From positions 122,397,002 through 122,461,001 of the forward strand of contig NC_056525.1 in the NCBI RefSeq assembly GCF_019175285.1: 64,000 nt of DNA. The letters are read 5' to 3'. This stretch comes from Sceloporus undulatus (Eukaryota > Chordata > Lepidosauria > Squamata > Phrynosomatidae). The notes below the pieces were generated by a model. The model did not search any database, was not told where the DNA came from, and saw only the letters and a program-made list of their open reading frames with translations. Each line of letters opens with the position of its first letter. The stretch's first letter is position 1. Shown here piece by piece: positions 1 through 13,124 of this stretch. Both the position numbers and the translations under genes were made by a program.

Positions 1-189
1 CTTTTCTATTTGCTCTTTTTCAGAAAACAACTACCTGCCTCTCTAACATAGCTGAAAACAGGTTGTGTTTGTGTTCAAGTGGGAAAATATTTTGCTGAAT
101 GACAATGCTTCTATTGCTGAATAGTGTTTACATTTTTATTTTTATTTTAAGCTGCTTTTGGAGCCTTTAAATAGAAGAAGAAATGGGAT

Positions 190-375
190 CACAGAGCCAG
201 AAAGGATCCCAAGGGTAATCTGTTCCAATCTTCTGCCTGTACAGGAATCCAACTCTAAATGTCCCCATGGGGCAGAAATGGGCAACCAACCTCTGCTTAA
301 AAACTTCAAATGATGGCTGGTCCATCCAAAGGAGTCTATTCCACTGTTGAACAGCTCTTACGGTCTTCGAGATTA
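190..375 (-). repeat. CR1 LINE 3' fragment
   Basis: Reversed CR1 3' wording: CACAGAGCC, then ATCTGTTCCAATCTTCTGCC, then TCTATTCCACTGTTGAACAG. It parallels the better-preserved copies at 31195-31763 and 43641-44503. Confidence 0.6.
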
Positions 376-742
376 ATATGATATGAATCTATTCAGCCAG
401 TCAATCACACATTCCCTTCCATTTGGGGAGGGGGACCATCCAGACAATACTATATGATGATGATTATACCTTTTGCATGGCAATGTCTCTGTTGCTGGCA
501 TCTGTGAATAACCAAGGACTCAAAAGCCCAAAACTAATGGCTTTAACAAACCCAAGAGGCAGGCTGATGCATTCTCATAAGCTTGGTTCAGAATTCCTGC
601 ACAAGGCTGCTACTTTTCCCAGTCCTGATCACAGCTGTTTTCATGCTGAAATCTGGCACACATACTCAGAAGAAAGGAGGAGCCCGTCCCAAATGTGCTG
701 GGCTCCAAATATATAAACACACACATATGCATATCACACAGA

Positions 743-794
<52 letters not shown>

Positions 795-2375
795 AAGGGG
801 AGGTAGGGAGTGTACTCCATCTCCTTCCAATAAAAAGAGAGGGAGAGGCTATAGACAAATCCATGAAATAAGATATAGCAGAATCAGACTTGCCAGTCGC
901 TGGCCAAATCAAGGTGATGGTTCCACCCCAAATTTCCTCCTGTATGCATTTCATTCTCAAACAGCATCTTGGAAACAGATATTTCGTTCTACCTTCACAC
1001 TGAATTACTTCGCCACTCCATGCAATTCCACGACTTTCATTCCTGGTTTGCATTATTAAAACCCATTTTCTCAGTCTTGTTCCAATTGGTTCTTTTGCAG
1101 TGCAAACCTATCCAAGGCTATTCAAAAGTCAGCCCCACTGGGTTCAGTGGGGCTTGCTTTCTCCAAGGTAAGTTGGCAGAAGGTGACCCACAGGCTAGCC
1201 TTCATTGCTTTTGCTCCTTTTACTTCAAACTTCATTGTCAGATTGCCGTTTGTAAATTAACAGCAGCTGGGTGGGCACAGGAGAAAATGGAAATCATAAA
1301 ATTCCAGGGGCTGTTTTGTCTTGTTCAGCCAAAGAAGTCTGTTTCTCATTACCATTCTCTGAAGCAGTGGAGCCTCTTTCTTATCCAGAATGGTAGAGCC
1401 AAGGTTGCAAAGTGAGGGAAAGGCACCGGTTTCTTACTGGCCTGAATCATTCCATGCCATAATCTGCCTTATTGTCCCTAGATGTGCCACACCAAATAGC
1501 AGAGGCAGAGCAACTGTGCTCCCTGGGGTACAAGTTTCCATCATCCCTGACCACTGGCTATAATAGCTTGTGTGGCTGGAGTCCAGCATCATCAAAGGGT
1601 CACACATATCCCATCCTTGCTATACAGTAACCAGATGCTTAAGTGGAGAAAGCTCTTGAACCTTTAATAAGTAAAATAAATAAAAATGGGCTATCTGTGT
1701 CAAGAGGGAGCTGCAGATGCTGTGTTTTGCCATGCAAACAGGGGGCAGGACAACCTGCTGGCAATCCTTCTTCTGCACAACTACTAAAGGCTTATGAGCC
1801 CTGTCCTCTTTTGCATCTGGTCACACATTGACATTTATCATCTTTCAAAGATAGCTTTCATCTTTCCTGTAGGGAGGAACATCTTCATCTATTCAGTTGC
1901 CATTGGTCATAAAAGCTGTTGAGATTCATTCTGCCACACAGATATCAAAGGAGCCCTGTTCTCTTTTTCAGATGACCATGCCAGCCTGAGTGTACAGAGA
2001 AAGGGACAAGTGTTGAAAGCCCACATGCAATCCAACATGCCTTTGTCTGAAGCCCAGCCTACATGTAAGTGTGTTGTGCAAACTGGTGCAGATTTTCACA
2101 CCTTTGGATCTACTTTGAATTGTCTTCACTTCTCCTGAGTGCATTCCTAACTATTCACATCTATGCATATTCATCAACCACACACAGCACCATTGCAAAA
2201 TGTAACTGGCTACTGCACACATCAAAATGTCTGAAAGAACACAACCTTGAGGGTCTCTTGGAGGAAAGTATGTATTTCCTTGTTCAAACCTCATCTTATC
2301 CAAGGATGTAGTAGATGGCCTTCAGGCAAACTACTTTCGTTTTCAGCATCTTTATGAATAACTAGTTTTTATTTT
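376..2375. other. Gene-free stretch
   Basis: Apart from the TG repeat at 744-791 I see no recognisable element or exon. Open frames here, including a 148-codon one, show no family motif. Confidence 0.5.
744..791. repeat. (TG)24 microsatellite
   Basis: Uninterrupted TG dinucleotides, 48 bases. A poly(Cys-Val) frame and a poly(Thr-His) frame on opposite strands are artefacts of it. Confidence 0.97.
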
Positions 2376-2516
2376 GGATGAACTTTCTGAAGAAGTGGGT
2401 TTAGATCCACAAAAGCTCATGCAAAAATAAAAACCAGTTAGTCTTAAAGGTGCTGCTACATTCTTTCTCCCCTTGCTCCTTCTTCCTTTTTATGCTGCAA
2501 GAGACTAACATGGCTT
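2376..2516 (+). repeat. Interspersed repeat of the 'GTTAGTCTTTAAGGTGC' type
   Basis: Contains CCACAAAAGCTCATGC, AGTTAGTCTTAAAGGTGC and AGACTAACATGGCT. This wording recurs at about 17737-17870, 35485-35612 and 56649-56760 in varying orientation and is widespread in amniote genomes. I do not assign a family name. Confidence 0.55.
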
Positions 2517-2935
2517 TGTTCTTGTTCTTATTGTTGGCAACTCATGGCGACTCTATGGATGAGAGATCTCCAAGACTAAGGTCCTGCAGATTCAGGCCCA
2601 TGACCTCCCCAATTTAATCTAGCCATCTGGTATGTGGCCTTCCTCTTTTTATGCAAGCGTTATTGTCTTTTCTAGTAAGTCATGCTTCATGATGTGGCCA
2701 AAAGATGATAGCCTCAGTTTCATCACCTTGATTTTTAGGGAGAGTTCAGGTTTGATCTGTTTTAGGATCCATTTTTTTTCTCTTTGGACACCCACAGGAT
2801 CCTTAGCACTCTTCTCCAACAATACATTTCAAACTATTTGGTTTTCTTCCAATCCGCTTTTTTCACAGTCCAGCTTTCACATCTGTACATGGTGATGGGG
2901 AATACAGTGGCTTGAATAGCCTCTTGTCCTAAGTA
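2517..2935 (-). repeat. Bov-B/RTE-like LINE 3' fragment
   Basis: Starts with the reversed tail TTGGCAACTCATGGCGACTC. It continues with reverse-transcriptase C-terminal wording shared with the copies at 4650-5165 and 5275-5540, for example GGGAGAGTTCAGG, TCCTTAGCACTCTTCTCCA and ACATGGTGATGGGGAATACA. 5'-truncated. Confidence 0.7.
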
Positions 2936-4649
2936 CAGATCAGGACTATCAAATGTAGAGACCCCCCCCCCCCCCGTCTAACACGACTACGTCTTTGAAA
3001 ACTACTCTGTTTCAGCTCCCCTCTCTAGTATAGACAAAGCCTACTTCGCTGGGCTGTTGTAAGAATTATTAAGATTACCTCTATTAGCAATTCTGAGGAG
3101 TTTACATAATTAGGATATGAAGCATCCTTATAGGAATCAGATAACTGGGTCACTTATTTCCAATCTGTCTGACAGTAGATTGTCCGCAATCTCAGAGGAT
3201 TTCCTCCCCAGTGTTATCCCTTGAGATCATTTCAGATGACTGAAACAGATGGAACTAAGAATAGTATACACTGAACACCTATCATCTGCCATTGAGTAAA
3301 AAACATCCCAACATGGTGCTGCTATTTTAATACTATTATTGTTACAATTACTATGTCTCAGCCCTTTTATAACTGCATATCCCATTTGGGAGGACAATAC
3401 TAATCCCCCGAATCATACATGCAAAAAATGTGTTTTTACACATCATTCCCGATAATTAACAGTTTCAGGGAGTTGAATGTCTGCCACTTTGGAAATGGAG
3501 TCAATAAACTGTAGTAGTGTTTAATAGTCAGTTTCCTTAGGCTTAGAAAGTATGTAAAGTATATCTTTTGGGAAATTAAAGGAACATTTAAAATATATAT
3601 ATATATCTGTAATCACTTTGCAAACCTGTGAGCTTTGAGGACCTATGAAATCTAGATGTCTTCTCCCTATCCAGAGATAGTATGTAATACCACCACCACA
3701 GAAAGGTAGTACTACTGGTAGAACTTGTAGGATCCTGGAAATTAGCCAAGGTGTTCCATATGTTCCTGCTTATCACTCTCATCAGTCTCATTCAGCATGG
3801 ATACCTGTAAGAGACTGAGCAGAAGCCATAACACAAAACACCTGGAAGGCCAAAACAGTTCCCCAGCATTTTCTGGAGATCTCTCCTACCCCTGCCCCTA
3901 CCCTTGTAAAGGAACATGTTCCTTTTATGATCCTCAAACAGTGCAGCAAAACCACTGGGCCAGGATGGCTTGAGTCCTGACCTGGAGCCCACCTGTTAGC
4001 CGCTACAATGACTTGACAACCCTTTGATGAAAGTCTCATTTTGCTTCCACTAATACCATACTTGGCCTGTCAGGCTGCAAGCAAATTGAGGGAAAGTACA
4101 TGTGTTTTAAATATTTTTTTAAAACACAAGCACACTTCAAAAGGATCAACAAGGGTATAGGACCTATGTAATGTAATATCAGCTAAAAATAATAAGAAAA
4201 TGACAAATAATAACAACAACAATAACAATGGTTATTGGTGAAGATGAATAGGATTACTTGAGGATCCTTTATATAGCAAAGAACTGCTCGTGTTTCTAAC
4301 CAGCAGCAGCCTAATCAATCTGAGACCTTTCAGGCTTGAGTAGTGTGGCAGAAGACAAAGTACAGCTGGCCCTCATATCTTGGACTGCAGTTCCCATCAG
4401 CTCTAGCTAGAACAGTCAATGAGCAGGAATGGTGGGAGCGGCAATCTAAGCAGCAACCAGGGTCTCAAAGCTTTCCACCATTGCCCTAGGAAGAGAACAT
4501 TTCAGGTATAAAAAACCCTTCAATTCTCTTCCCAAGTGCAAGCCTTCCCAAAATTAAAAGGCTCTTATTCCAGGCCAGCTGAAACCCTGAGTAGCAGCCC
4601 GCTTGGTCCAGAGTAAGGCAGAGCTTGTGGAAACTATTATTCCTTTGGA
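2936..4649. other. Gene-free stretch
   Basis: Holds a C run at about 2962-2975, an AT-rich tract near 3592-3606 and a weak copy of a CTGCAGTTCCCATCAGC-type palindromic MITE at about 4363-4490. No exon-like signal seen. Confidence 0.5.
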
Positions 4650-5165
4650 TTTTTGTCATTGTTGTTCACCACCTTCAAGTTGAGCTTGACTCATGGAGAC
4701 CCTGAGGGTGGGACATCTCTAAGACTCCCTGTCCTCCACTATTCTCTTTAGTTATTGTAAATTCATACCCATTACCTCCTTAACAAAGTCCATCCATCTA
4801 GCATGCACTTTTTCTCTCCAAGTCACACCACTTTTCCTAGCATTATTGCCTTTTCCAATGAGTTGTGCCTTTTCATGACATGGCCAAAATATGACAACTT
4901 CAACTTTATCATCTTGACTTTCAGGGAGAGTTCAGACTAGATTAGTTCAAGCAGCCATTTCTTTGTCTTTTTGACTGTCCACAGAATCCTTAGCACTCTT
5001 TTCCAGCACAACATCTCTGATGAGTTGATCAGATTTCTTCACCATCCAGCTCTCAAATCCATACATGGTAATAGGGAATACAATGGTTTGTACGATTCTA
5101 ACTTCTGTGCTCAGTTGTATATCTTTGCTCTTTAGGATCTTTTCCAGTTCTTTCATAGCTGCCCT
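4650..5165 (-). repeat. Bov-B/RTE-like LINE fragment
   Basis: Reversed tail (CACCTTCAAGTTGAGCTTGA) followed by a reverse-strand frame with MYGFESWMVKK, a variant of the MYGCESW motif typical of RTE/Bov-B C-termini. Several breaks; decayed. Confidence 0.7.
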
Positions 5166-5274
5166 CCCTATTCTTAGGCCCCATTCTCACTGGCCCATTT
5201 GCCCTGGGTAGATCCAGATTCGGTAAGCTGGTACCGAATCTCTCCAGAAAGAAGTTTTCACTAACCTTTCCCTT

Positions 5275-5540
5275 GACCTCCTTAAATGAGTCCATCCATC
5301 TAGCATGTAGTCTTCCTGTCTTTCTCCTTCCCTCCACCTTTCCTAGTATTATTGTGGTTTTTTTCCCCCCAATGAGTGGCCAAAGTATGACAGCCTCAGT
5401 TTAGTCATCTTTGCCTCCAGGGAGAGTTCAGGATTGATCTGTTCTAGGTTCCATTTATTTGTTCTTTTTGCTGTCCATGGTATATTCAGCACTCTTCTCC
5501 AGCATCTCAAATGAACTTAATTCCTTTGATTTAGCAGTCG
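5275..5540 (-). repeat. Bov-B/RTE-like LINE fragment, second partial copy
   Basis: Repeats the section GAGTCCATCCATCTAGCATG through TTCAGCACTCTTCTCCAGCA seen in the preceding copy. It is separated from that copy by about 100 bases containing a short inverted repeat around 5217-5240. Confidence 0.6.
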
Positions 5541-6061
5541 CAAAACAATTACACTCACATTTTTCATCCAAATACTATTCTACAACATGCAGATAGTTTT
5601 GATCCCCTTTCCCGTTGCTGTGAAAACAGCATGGATTGATCATTTTGCCACAGTTCCAGATTTATTCCCCCCCCCTCCCTTGGCCCAGTTGCTACTCGTT
5701 TCCCTAAAGTGGGCAACCAGCTGCTACTCCGCAGGCTAAGGAGGGGCCCTGTGAGGAATGAGGAATGAGGAATGCAACCCCCGGATGTTTCCTCCTTTCT
5801 CCTAGAAGCTTGCAAGATTCCAGACTGCTGAGACAAGAAAGGGAGGGAGTGAGCAACCAGGAATAGATGCCCTCATATTTTCCCAGGACTACAGGGCTGA
5901 CGAAGCTGGTCATCTCAGGTCATATTCTTCCACATGGGCATAAAAATACAAGACAAAAGCCTCTATTCTCTAACATGCAGAGACTCCTCTAACTCTGGGC
6001 TCCCACATTACAAACATTTCTCACCATTCCTTTCAACATCTGATTATTCAATGACTGTCTG

Positions 6062-6250
6062 TGTTCCTCCAAGTGGTTTCCATCTTATTGTGACTTATGG
6101 CCACGGGGTTTTCTTGGCAAGATTTGTTCAAAGGAGCTTTGACTTATGCCTGCTTCTGAGGCTGTGACTTGCCCAAGAGCACCCAGTGGGTTTCCATGGC
6201 TGAGTAGGGATTCAAAACCTGTACAACATTCAAATCATTACATCACGCTG
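6062..6250 (-). repeat. Sauria-type SINE
   Basis: Reversed order: tail (TTGTGACTTATGGCCAC), TTTTCTTGGCAAGATTTGTT, CAGTGGGTTTCCATGGCTGA, then the tRNA-like head ending ATCACGCTGG. No tRNA function is implied. Confidence 0.75.
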
Positions 6251-6684
6251 GTTCTCAGTGGCAGTTTACAAGTGGATTTGTATACTTTAAACAATTTCCC
6301 ATTATTTGAATTATTTTGGGCATTTAAAAAAGGCAGATTCCATTAGGGATTCCAGAAGAGGGTTTTGGAAGGAGGGCAGGGTTCAAGACTGGCAGGCATG
6401 TAAGAAATTTTCTTAGTTTGCATGGGTGTACAAAAGGGGTTTAAACTCTCATTATCCTGTGGAAGTTGCCCGATCGCAGGAAGATTTTCATACATGTCGT
6501 GATTAAAAAGGACTTATCCTGGCAATAACCAGGTAATAACCAGCAACAAATCACTCATGGGATGTCCTGGTTATTACTTGGTTATTGCTGAGATAAATCA
6601 TCTTCAGTGCTACTGCGCGACTTTCACTGGATAAAGACAGTTTAAACCCCTGCTTTTCCCCATGTGATAAAATCCTAAGACTCC

Positions 6685-7060
6685 AGATCAAGATACAAAT
6701 CTACACTCAGCCATGGAAACCCATTGGGTGACCTTTGGCAAGTTAAACTGTCTCAGCCTCAGAAGAAGACTATGGCCTGTTACAGACTGCCAAAATAAAG
6801 CTGCTTCGGGTCTTTTTAGAGGTATGCTGTTTAAATAATGCGTGCACCCTAAGAATCCGGAAGCTGCACCAAAGCTGCACTCCAGTGCTTAGGAATGGAG
6901 CGTGGCTTTGGCGCGACCTCCGGACTCTTAGGACCCATGCATCATTTAAATAGCATACCTCCAAAGAGACGCGAAGCAGCTTTATTTTGGCAGTCTGTAA
7001 CAGGCCAAAGACAAACTTCACATCTGAACAAATGTTTCCAATAAAACGCCTGAAGTCAGA
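6685..7060 (+). repeat. Sauria-type SINE split by a palindromic element
   Basis: The left part reads ATGGAAACCCATTGGGTGAC to CTCAGCCTCAGAAGAAGAC. After the 6773-7007 palindrome the SINE wording resumes as CAAACTTCACATCTGAACAA. The head is missing or diverged. Confidence 0.65.
6773..7007. mobile_element. 235-bp palindromic MITE inserted in a SINE
   Basis: The arms TGGCCTGTTACAGACTGCCA and its complement form a near-continuous inverted repeat that includes AAAATAAAGCTGCTTCG and GGTATGCTGTTTAAAT. Imperfect flanking duplications AAGACTA/AAGACAA. A half copy lies at 56806-56925. Family not assigned. Confidence 0.75.
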
Positions 7061-7283
7061 GCCAATTTGAAGATGCACAGCAACAACAGCAAGAGTCAAA
7101 ACCACTGCACACTCATTTGAAACACTTCTGCTCCATAAGCTAAGAGCCAAAGGCCTGCCTAAATAAAAAGGTCTTTTCCAAGTTGCAGAAATCGACCAGA
7201 CATAAGGACCAACCAAATCCCCCTCAGAAAATTGGGGGGGGGGATTACACATCATGAATTTAAAGGGTGCTAACTATGAGAAC

Positions 7284-7500
7284 CAGCATGGCGCAGTGGT
7301 TTGAGTGTTGGATGTTCACTCCAAAGTCCAGCATTCAATTCCTAGCTCGGCCATAAAACGCATTGGGGACCTTGAGCAAGTCACATTCTCTCAGCCAAAG
7401 GGGAAGGCAATGGCCAACCTTTTCTGAAGAAACTTGCCAAGAAAACCCTATTATAAGGTCACCTTAGGATTGCTGAGAGTCAGTAACAACGTGAAGCCAT
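7284..7500 (+). repeat. Sauria-type SINE
   Basis: Head CAGCATGGCGCAGTGGTTTG with a B-box-like CATTCAATTCC, body CCTTGAGCAAGTCACATTCT, and a decayed Bov-B-like tail. Confidence 0.75.
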
Positions 7501-9246
7501 AGAATTAGATCAACAAAACTATGACACAGGCAGTTTTTGGTCCCAGACCTTCAAGACCTGGCTTTTCCAAAAAACCCAAAAACAAAATAGGGGGAATTTT
7601 GAGTCACAACCTAAGGGGCATGGACAGTCAGTGGCACAATTTTCTGACCTCAGGGTAGGCATGACCTGCCAAAAATAAACTGAACAAATCAGAAGTGTTC
7701 AGAAGCCCAATTCTATTGTTCTTTTGAAATGTAATTTATAATACAGCACTTATTTAACAGGTTAATTGCCTCTTCTGGGGATTTCCAAGAAGTAATTCAT
7801 TCCTATGTATTTTGATCAAACTACAGGGAGATTCTGGAAGGACTGAGAGACAGAAAACCAACTTTGGGGGTTCATGTAGCCCCAGACCTCAGCTCCAGGT
7901 TAGGATAAAGTAATGAAGTGGTCACCTTTGTGAATGGCATGATATAATTTAGAACCAAAATAGATTATAAAGCACTCCAAAAACAGGTCTCCAAACTGAG
8001 GGAATGGGCATTAAAAGTTTAAAAATAAAATTAAAAAGGTATTCCCAACACTGCAGCTCCCCACTACACTCTCCTAAGATGCTGTCCCATGAGTCTAGTG
8101 CAGAAGGCAAATGGCTGGCCTCTTTTTGACCAGTTTTCAAAAATTCAAACAACAGAGGGGCAGTGGAACCAGAAGTGTGCAAATGTCCTCTTATTGCTTT
8201 TGAAAAACAAAGACAAACTTCACATCTTAAACATTAAACAGAGTAACAACTCCTAATAACATTCAGCTATACAGTACTTTAGTTTAATAAGACATACTTC
8301 AGTTTAATAGATCCTCAGGGGAAAAATGCCTTTTAAGAACTCTTTTTATGTTCCCCAGCTCCACCTTTTCCTTCCTTTCCTCTGTCTAGCTGGAAGTGAG
8401 GAGTGTGGGTGTGTATATGTATATAGCGATACATCTATAAATGAACACGCAAACACACCAGTTGGCATTGGGAGGGTGGTGAAGGAGACTTGGAGAAACA
8501 CAGATTTATTTTATGCTGGGTTGCAGCTAAGTGTCTCCAGCAAGCAATGCAATAAAGCTTGCACAAGGAAAGAATGAGGTCCTACTTTAGCTGTGTGTTT
8601 GCCTCCAACAGGGAAAGCAAACAACAGTTACTCCAAAATCCTTTACAAAATCTAATTAATGTATGAAGAGCAAAACAGAGAGAAAGGGGACAATGCATAA
8701 GGCTGCTACACATTTCCTCTAACATTTTCTTAAGTGTAGATCAACAGTTTAGTCACAAAAATGGGACACTATTACAGTTGAGCCTGGTGAAAGAAAGTCA
8801 TCCCTGAAAGCAATTTGAAAGAAACCTTCAAGTCATCTCTAGAAGACTCAAAATGTTTTTGTTTGCTTACGCAAGGCTCACCCCCATCTGGTTGCTTCAT
8901 TTCACTTGTGTGTATTGTGAGTTTTGGATTAACAGTTTGCTGAAACATGTAGAGCTGCTCTTCTTTTTTTGTGGTGTAGGAACCTATCCGTTCTTTCCAT
9001 GTTAGTTCTGCCTTGGGTACCAAACTTTTTATTAAGGAAGCCATGCCCAGGAACACAAATACTTCATTAACTGAGATGCTTGTGTATTTAAAAAGTGAAT
9101 TGCCACCTCCAGAGGCTGCCATGAGATGCCACCAGATACTCATTGTTTTCATTAGATGCCAGGCTGTGCACATTTTTTTTCTATTAAATAATATCCTACT
9201 GAAGCATTAGGTGCTAAAGTAACTCGGTCCATGCATACAACAGTTG
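7501..9246. other. Gene-free stretch
   Basis: No recognised repeat or exon. A 133-codon minus-strand frame at 8772-9173 has no motif I know and no splice context. Confidence 0.45.
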
Positions 9247-9251
9247 GGCTG

Positions 9252-9689
9252 TGTTAGAATCCTTGGATTCTATCAGAATAGATATTAAAAAGCTTGGGGA
9301 TAATGGGTTAGGATAAATAAGTCGTGGGCTGAAAATATTTAGTTTAGCTATAGACTGGATAGGCTTAAGGGGAGGGCAGATACTGACACTGTGTTATTTG
9401 TTGCAAGAGGCCTGGAGTGTCAGCATAGTAGAATGTGGTGTTAGAAACGGTTAGTTAAGTATAAAAAAGGGGGGAGCGAGGGGGATTTGTAGATGGAAAA
9501 GGAGGGAAAGGTCTGTTGGAGGTGGAGTTGCTGGGGATTTTATGTATTGTAATTGCTGGAGATGGGCAGTCTCAGCTTAGAAGCTGAATGAGTCACAAGT
9601 GCTGTCTTGGAAATCATCGATAAAGTGCTGTTTGCTTTGCATCAAACCTGACTGGTTGATTGACCAAGAGCTGACTGACGGTTCTGACA
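9252..9689 (+). mobile_element. Solo LTR with 5-bp target-site duplication
   Basis: A 438-base fossil bounded by TGTTAGAA and TTCTGACA (inverted termini). It is flanked by direct repeats GGCTG at 9247-9251 and 9690-9694. A TATA-like TATAAAAAA lies at 9460-9468. No internal region is present, so it is a solo LTR left by recombination. A 5-bp duplication fits Gypsy or class III ERV-like integrases; family undecided. The intact duplication suggests moderate age. Confidence 0.8.
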
Positions 9690-9694
9690 GGCTG

Positions 9695-12261
9695 CCTATT
9701 GAACACACTGGTAGAGCAAAAGCCCCATTTTCTCCTAATACACTGCAGGCCCAAAAGTGCAAGAAGCCTTCTCCAAAAACACTCTGCAAGCTGTGCATGT
9801 ATTAGCATTTGGTTACAGCATATTTAAATAGATGCACTCTCACCCCTCCTGCTTCCAAATGGAGAACTTGAGCACTGATCGAAGGAGCAATAGCAATAAC
9901 CACTAAACCCTATTCAGGTCAAGTGGCCTTTACTGCTAGTAACCGGGTGGTGCCTCCAGTTCCCACTGACATCCTTCCTTAGTCATTTCCATGGGAGAAA
10001 AACCCCACCTTTCCCATGGTTATTTTTAGCCTTGGTTTCCTTCATTCTTCAGACATTAGCACAAGAAAGCTGCATGAGATGTGTTAGCAGTTGTCTTTCA
10101 CTTGTGGCTGCCAAGCTTTAACCTCTTTGTGTATGTGTCTGGAATGCAAAACATTTAAGACTCCATGGGGCAGGTTCATATGGATGAAACATTCTGCCTA
10201 TTGATATTTGAAGCTGATGAAGAAGGACAAGACTAATTAATAAAACTTTTGACTGCTGAGATTTCCTATCCTGTGCCACTATGGAAGAATGAACCAACAT
10301 AGAAGGCTTCCCATTCCCCACCCCCCCAAACAGCTGAGCAAGTTTTCATTCAGTGATCCCACTTTCAAGGCTACCACCCACAAGCCAACAGAGCTTCAAG
10401 TGGACAAGTAAAGCCAAAAGGTCTCTTTAAGGTATTTCTTTTACACCCCTCGCTAAAACAGACGAACAAACCACACATCTTGTTAATACAGCTTTTCCCA
10501 TCTGGCACCCTCTAGAAGGGTTGTGCTAGAATTCCTATCATTTCTAGCTACCACAGCAATGGCATCACTAGCAGCGGGTGGGGGTAGGCACCAAACTGGG
10601 TGATACCCATCAGGGTGAGTGACATTATTGGAGAAGATGGCAGAAGCACAAAAGTGCAGACACAGACAGACAAGCACCCATGTCCCAAGGAGACTGTAAG
10701 TGGTGAAGCACCTCTGTGCTGCCCTCAGTCAGTTCCCACTATGTCTGCTCTTGCCCAAGAGGAGGAAGATCCACCACACCAACCCTCTTTGCCCATGTAT
10801 CCCCCCCCCCCATGGATGGCACCCAGTGTATAGCAGCATCTCAGCAAGCCAAGAATGGTGGGGGCTGCAGATTCTGAGGTCCAGTGCATACTTTTGCCTG
10901 TGGAGACGTTGTGCAGTGACAGCAAGTGGGGTTGTGTAGCATCAGAATTATGCAAGCTCCCCAATTCCTACAATGGCTGTCCCTTGTCTTCTGGCTGCTA
11001 AAGGGTGCAGCCATGAGGGTGACACCAACCCTAGTGACTCCACTGTATTACAGCCATAGGTCTACTAACTAGATAGGTGAGGATTTTAGTCCAATACATC
11101 CAGGTTGAGGAAGGTGGTACTAAAAGAGCCAGAGAAACATTCCTCAGTGCATCAAGTGACAACCACAGTAGCAGTGTACAAGTTTGTTGCAAGAATACAT
11201 ACTGGTTTTGTGATGTTCATCCTATGGCTGAAAACAACCACTTAACTTACCTGCCCCCCCCCCCCAACTGTTTGGCCAACCATGCAAGTAGCAGCACAGC
11301 TAGCTCTCAGAAAATAATTTGCTTCCTTTTAAGAAATAGTCATCAACAGGTGAGGTTTTGCACAAAGCATTTAGCAATAGGTTTGCACTAAAAAAAAACC
11401 TCATTGTATCGTACAGAATTACATGTATTCTTTCATATTCATTAACTTTTCATGCCACATCCCTTTCACTAACTGTCTACTGCTTGAGATTTCCCCTGCT
11501 GCTTGCCATCTATTTTCCAGGTCCTATGGCTACAACTTTAAACGTGATCCCACATCAGAGAATGCATGGTGAATAAATGCCTGGTACTCCATACTGAAAA
11601 GGAAGCTGTTTGGGAAGAGATGCACAGCCTGACTATAAACATTTGCATATTTAATCAAGGGGTTTTTGTAAACAGAATCAAGACCAGAGAGGGGACTCAT
11701 CCTCACTCACTTAAAATAAGTAACCATTATTTACATGTATAACTAGGCCACTATTCCCTTTAGGAGGCACACTTCCAATATTACATTGTATGAACACTGT
11801 GGTGCACACAGTGGGTACATGTGCATATTTCAGATGGCTCCCTCCTGATGCTTCAGTATTAGCTGGAAGTCGTAAGCTGTTCTTGCATATCTGCATGTAA
11901 TACGTTGCTGAGCCCTTACTCATTATGTTGCAATTCTCTCCAGAAACTGGCATAACAAATAATGGAGGTGTCCTTTCATAGCCTCATTCTGGTGAAAAGC
12001 AGAACAGCACCCAGACTTTACCTTTTTCAAATCTTCATTTATTAAGGTATGTTCCACCCATATGGAACTGATGTCAAAACCTATGGCTCTTGTAAGCTCT
12101 GAAAGGCATTGATATGAACCAAACAACCCGAGTTCTTTGACTTCTGACTTTTCTTTGAATGGCCCCCCTCCCTCCAACTTTGGGGTATCTCAATAACCTT
12201 TCCTTTTGTCTTTCTTTTCACCATCTCCTCCCCCCACATTTTACGCATTTGGGTGTTATTG
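9695..12261. other. Gene-free stretch
   Basis: Only short C runs (10801-10811, 11257-11268) and a weak palindromic-MITE remnant near 10500-10560. No exon-like signal. Confidence 0.45.
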
Positions 12262-12475
12262 TACACCTTCTAGTCATTTCCGACATATGGCAACCTTAAG
12301 GTGAGCCTATTATGGGTTTTCTTCACAAGATTTGTTCGGTCTTTGGCTCCTTCTGAGACTGAGAGAGTGTGACTTGACCAAGGTTACTCAGTGGGTTTCC
12401 ATGACCAAGCAAGGATTCGAACCCTGGCCTCCAGAGCCATAGTCCAACACTCAAACCACTTCATCACACTGGGTG
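12262..12475 (-). repeat. Sauria-type SINE
   Basis: Full-length reversed copy: tail TCATTTCCGACATATGGCAA, body GTGACTTGACCAAGG, head AGGATTCGAACCCTGGCC to CACTTCATCACACTGG. Confidence 0.8.
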
Positions 12476-13124
12476 TTAATATGCGTTATTTAAGAAGGGT
12501 GAGAAGTTTGTTTGCTTTGCATTATGACTTTTAAAAAGATGTTTTGAAAAACATAAAGCCACAAATAGATTGCCACGGAGTACTGTTCACTACTATGGCT
12601 GAAGAACTGTTCCAAATAGCTCATTCCATTACTAGAGGCAAATTCCAGATGCAGAGCTCAGCTCTTTCTTCAAACAGCTTTTATGTGTCCTTTTTGAACA
12701 CTGCTACCCAGGAAGGTTTAACATTTGTTCCAACATCTCCAGCCACTAATGTTTCATCCCTTACTGTGTGCACATAAGATAAACAGCTGTCACACAGCAA
12801 GAGCAATACTGACTTTTTGGGCTTCCAGTTCTCCAGTACTTAATATCTTCAGGATGTAACTGTGAAAAACACCACAGAACTGAAAAGAGGCAAAAGATTC
12901 CACTAAGAAGCCCATTCCCAAACAGCAGCACCCCCATACTGTTAACCTACACTTTAATTCAAAGGCCCTGTCAATTTCATTCCCCTGTCCTCTACTACTA
13001 CCCAATCTTTCTGTAGAATCTGCCTTAACCTTCCACTTCTCATACCTATCTGAAGCTTAAGGCCCTTGCTCCTTCCTTCCCCTCTCCAGATATTTCTCAA
13101 ACAAGACAAATAGCACCCTCAAGT

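Noticed and set aside
610-1053. 147-codon frame with a poly-His-Thr stretch
   Set aside because: Produced by the TG/CA microsatellite at 744-791.
8772-9173. 133-codon minus-strand frame
   Set aside because: No recognised motif, no splice signals and ordinary intergenic composition. Chance length is plausible.
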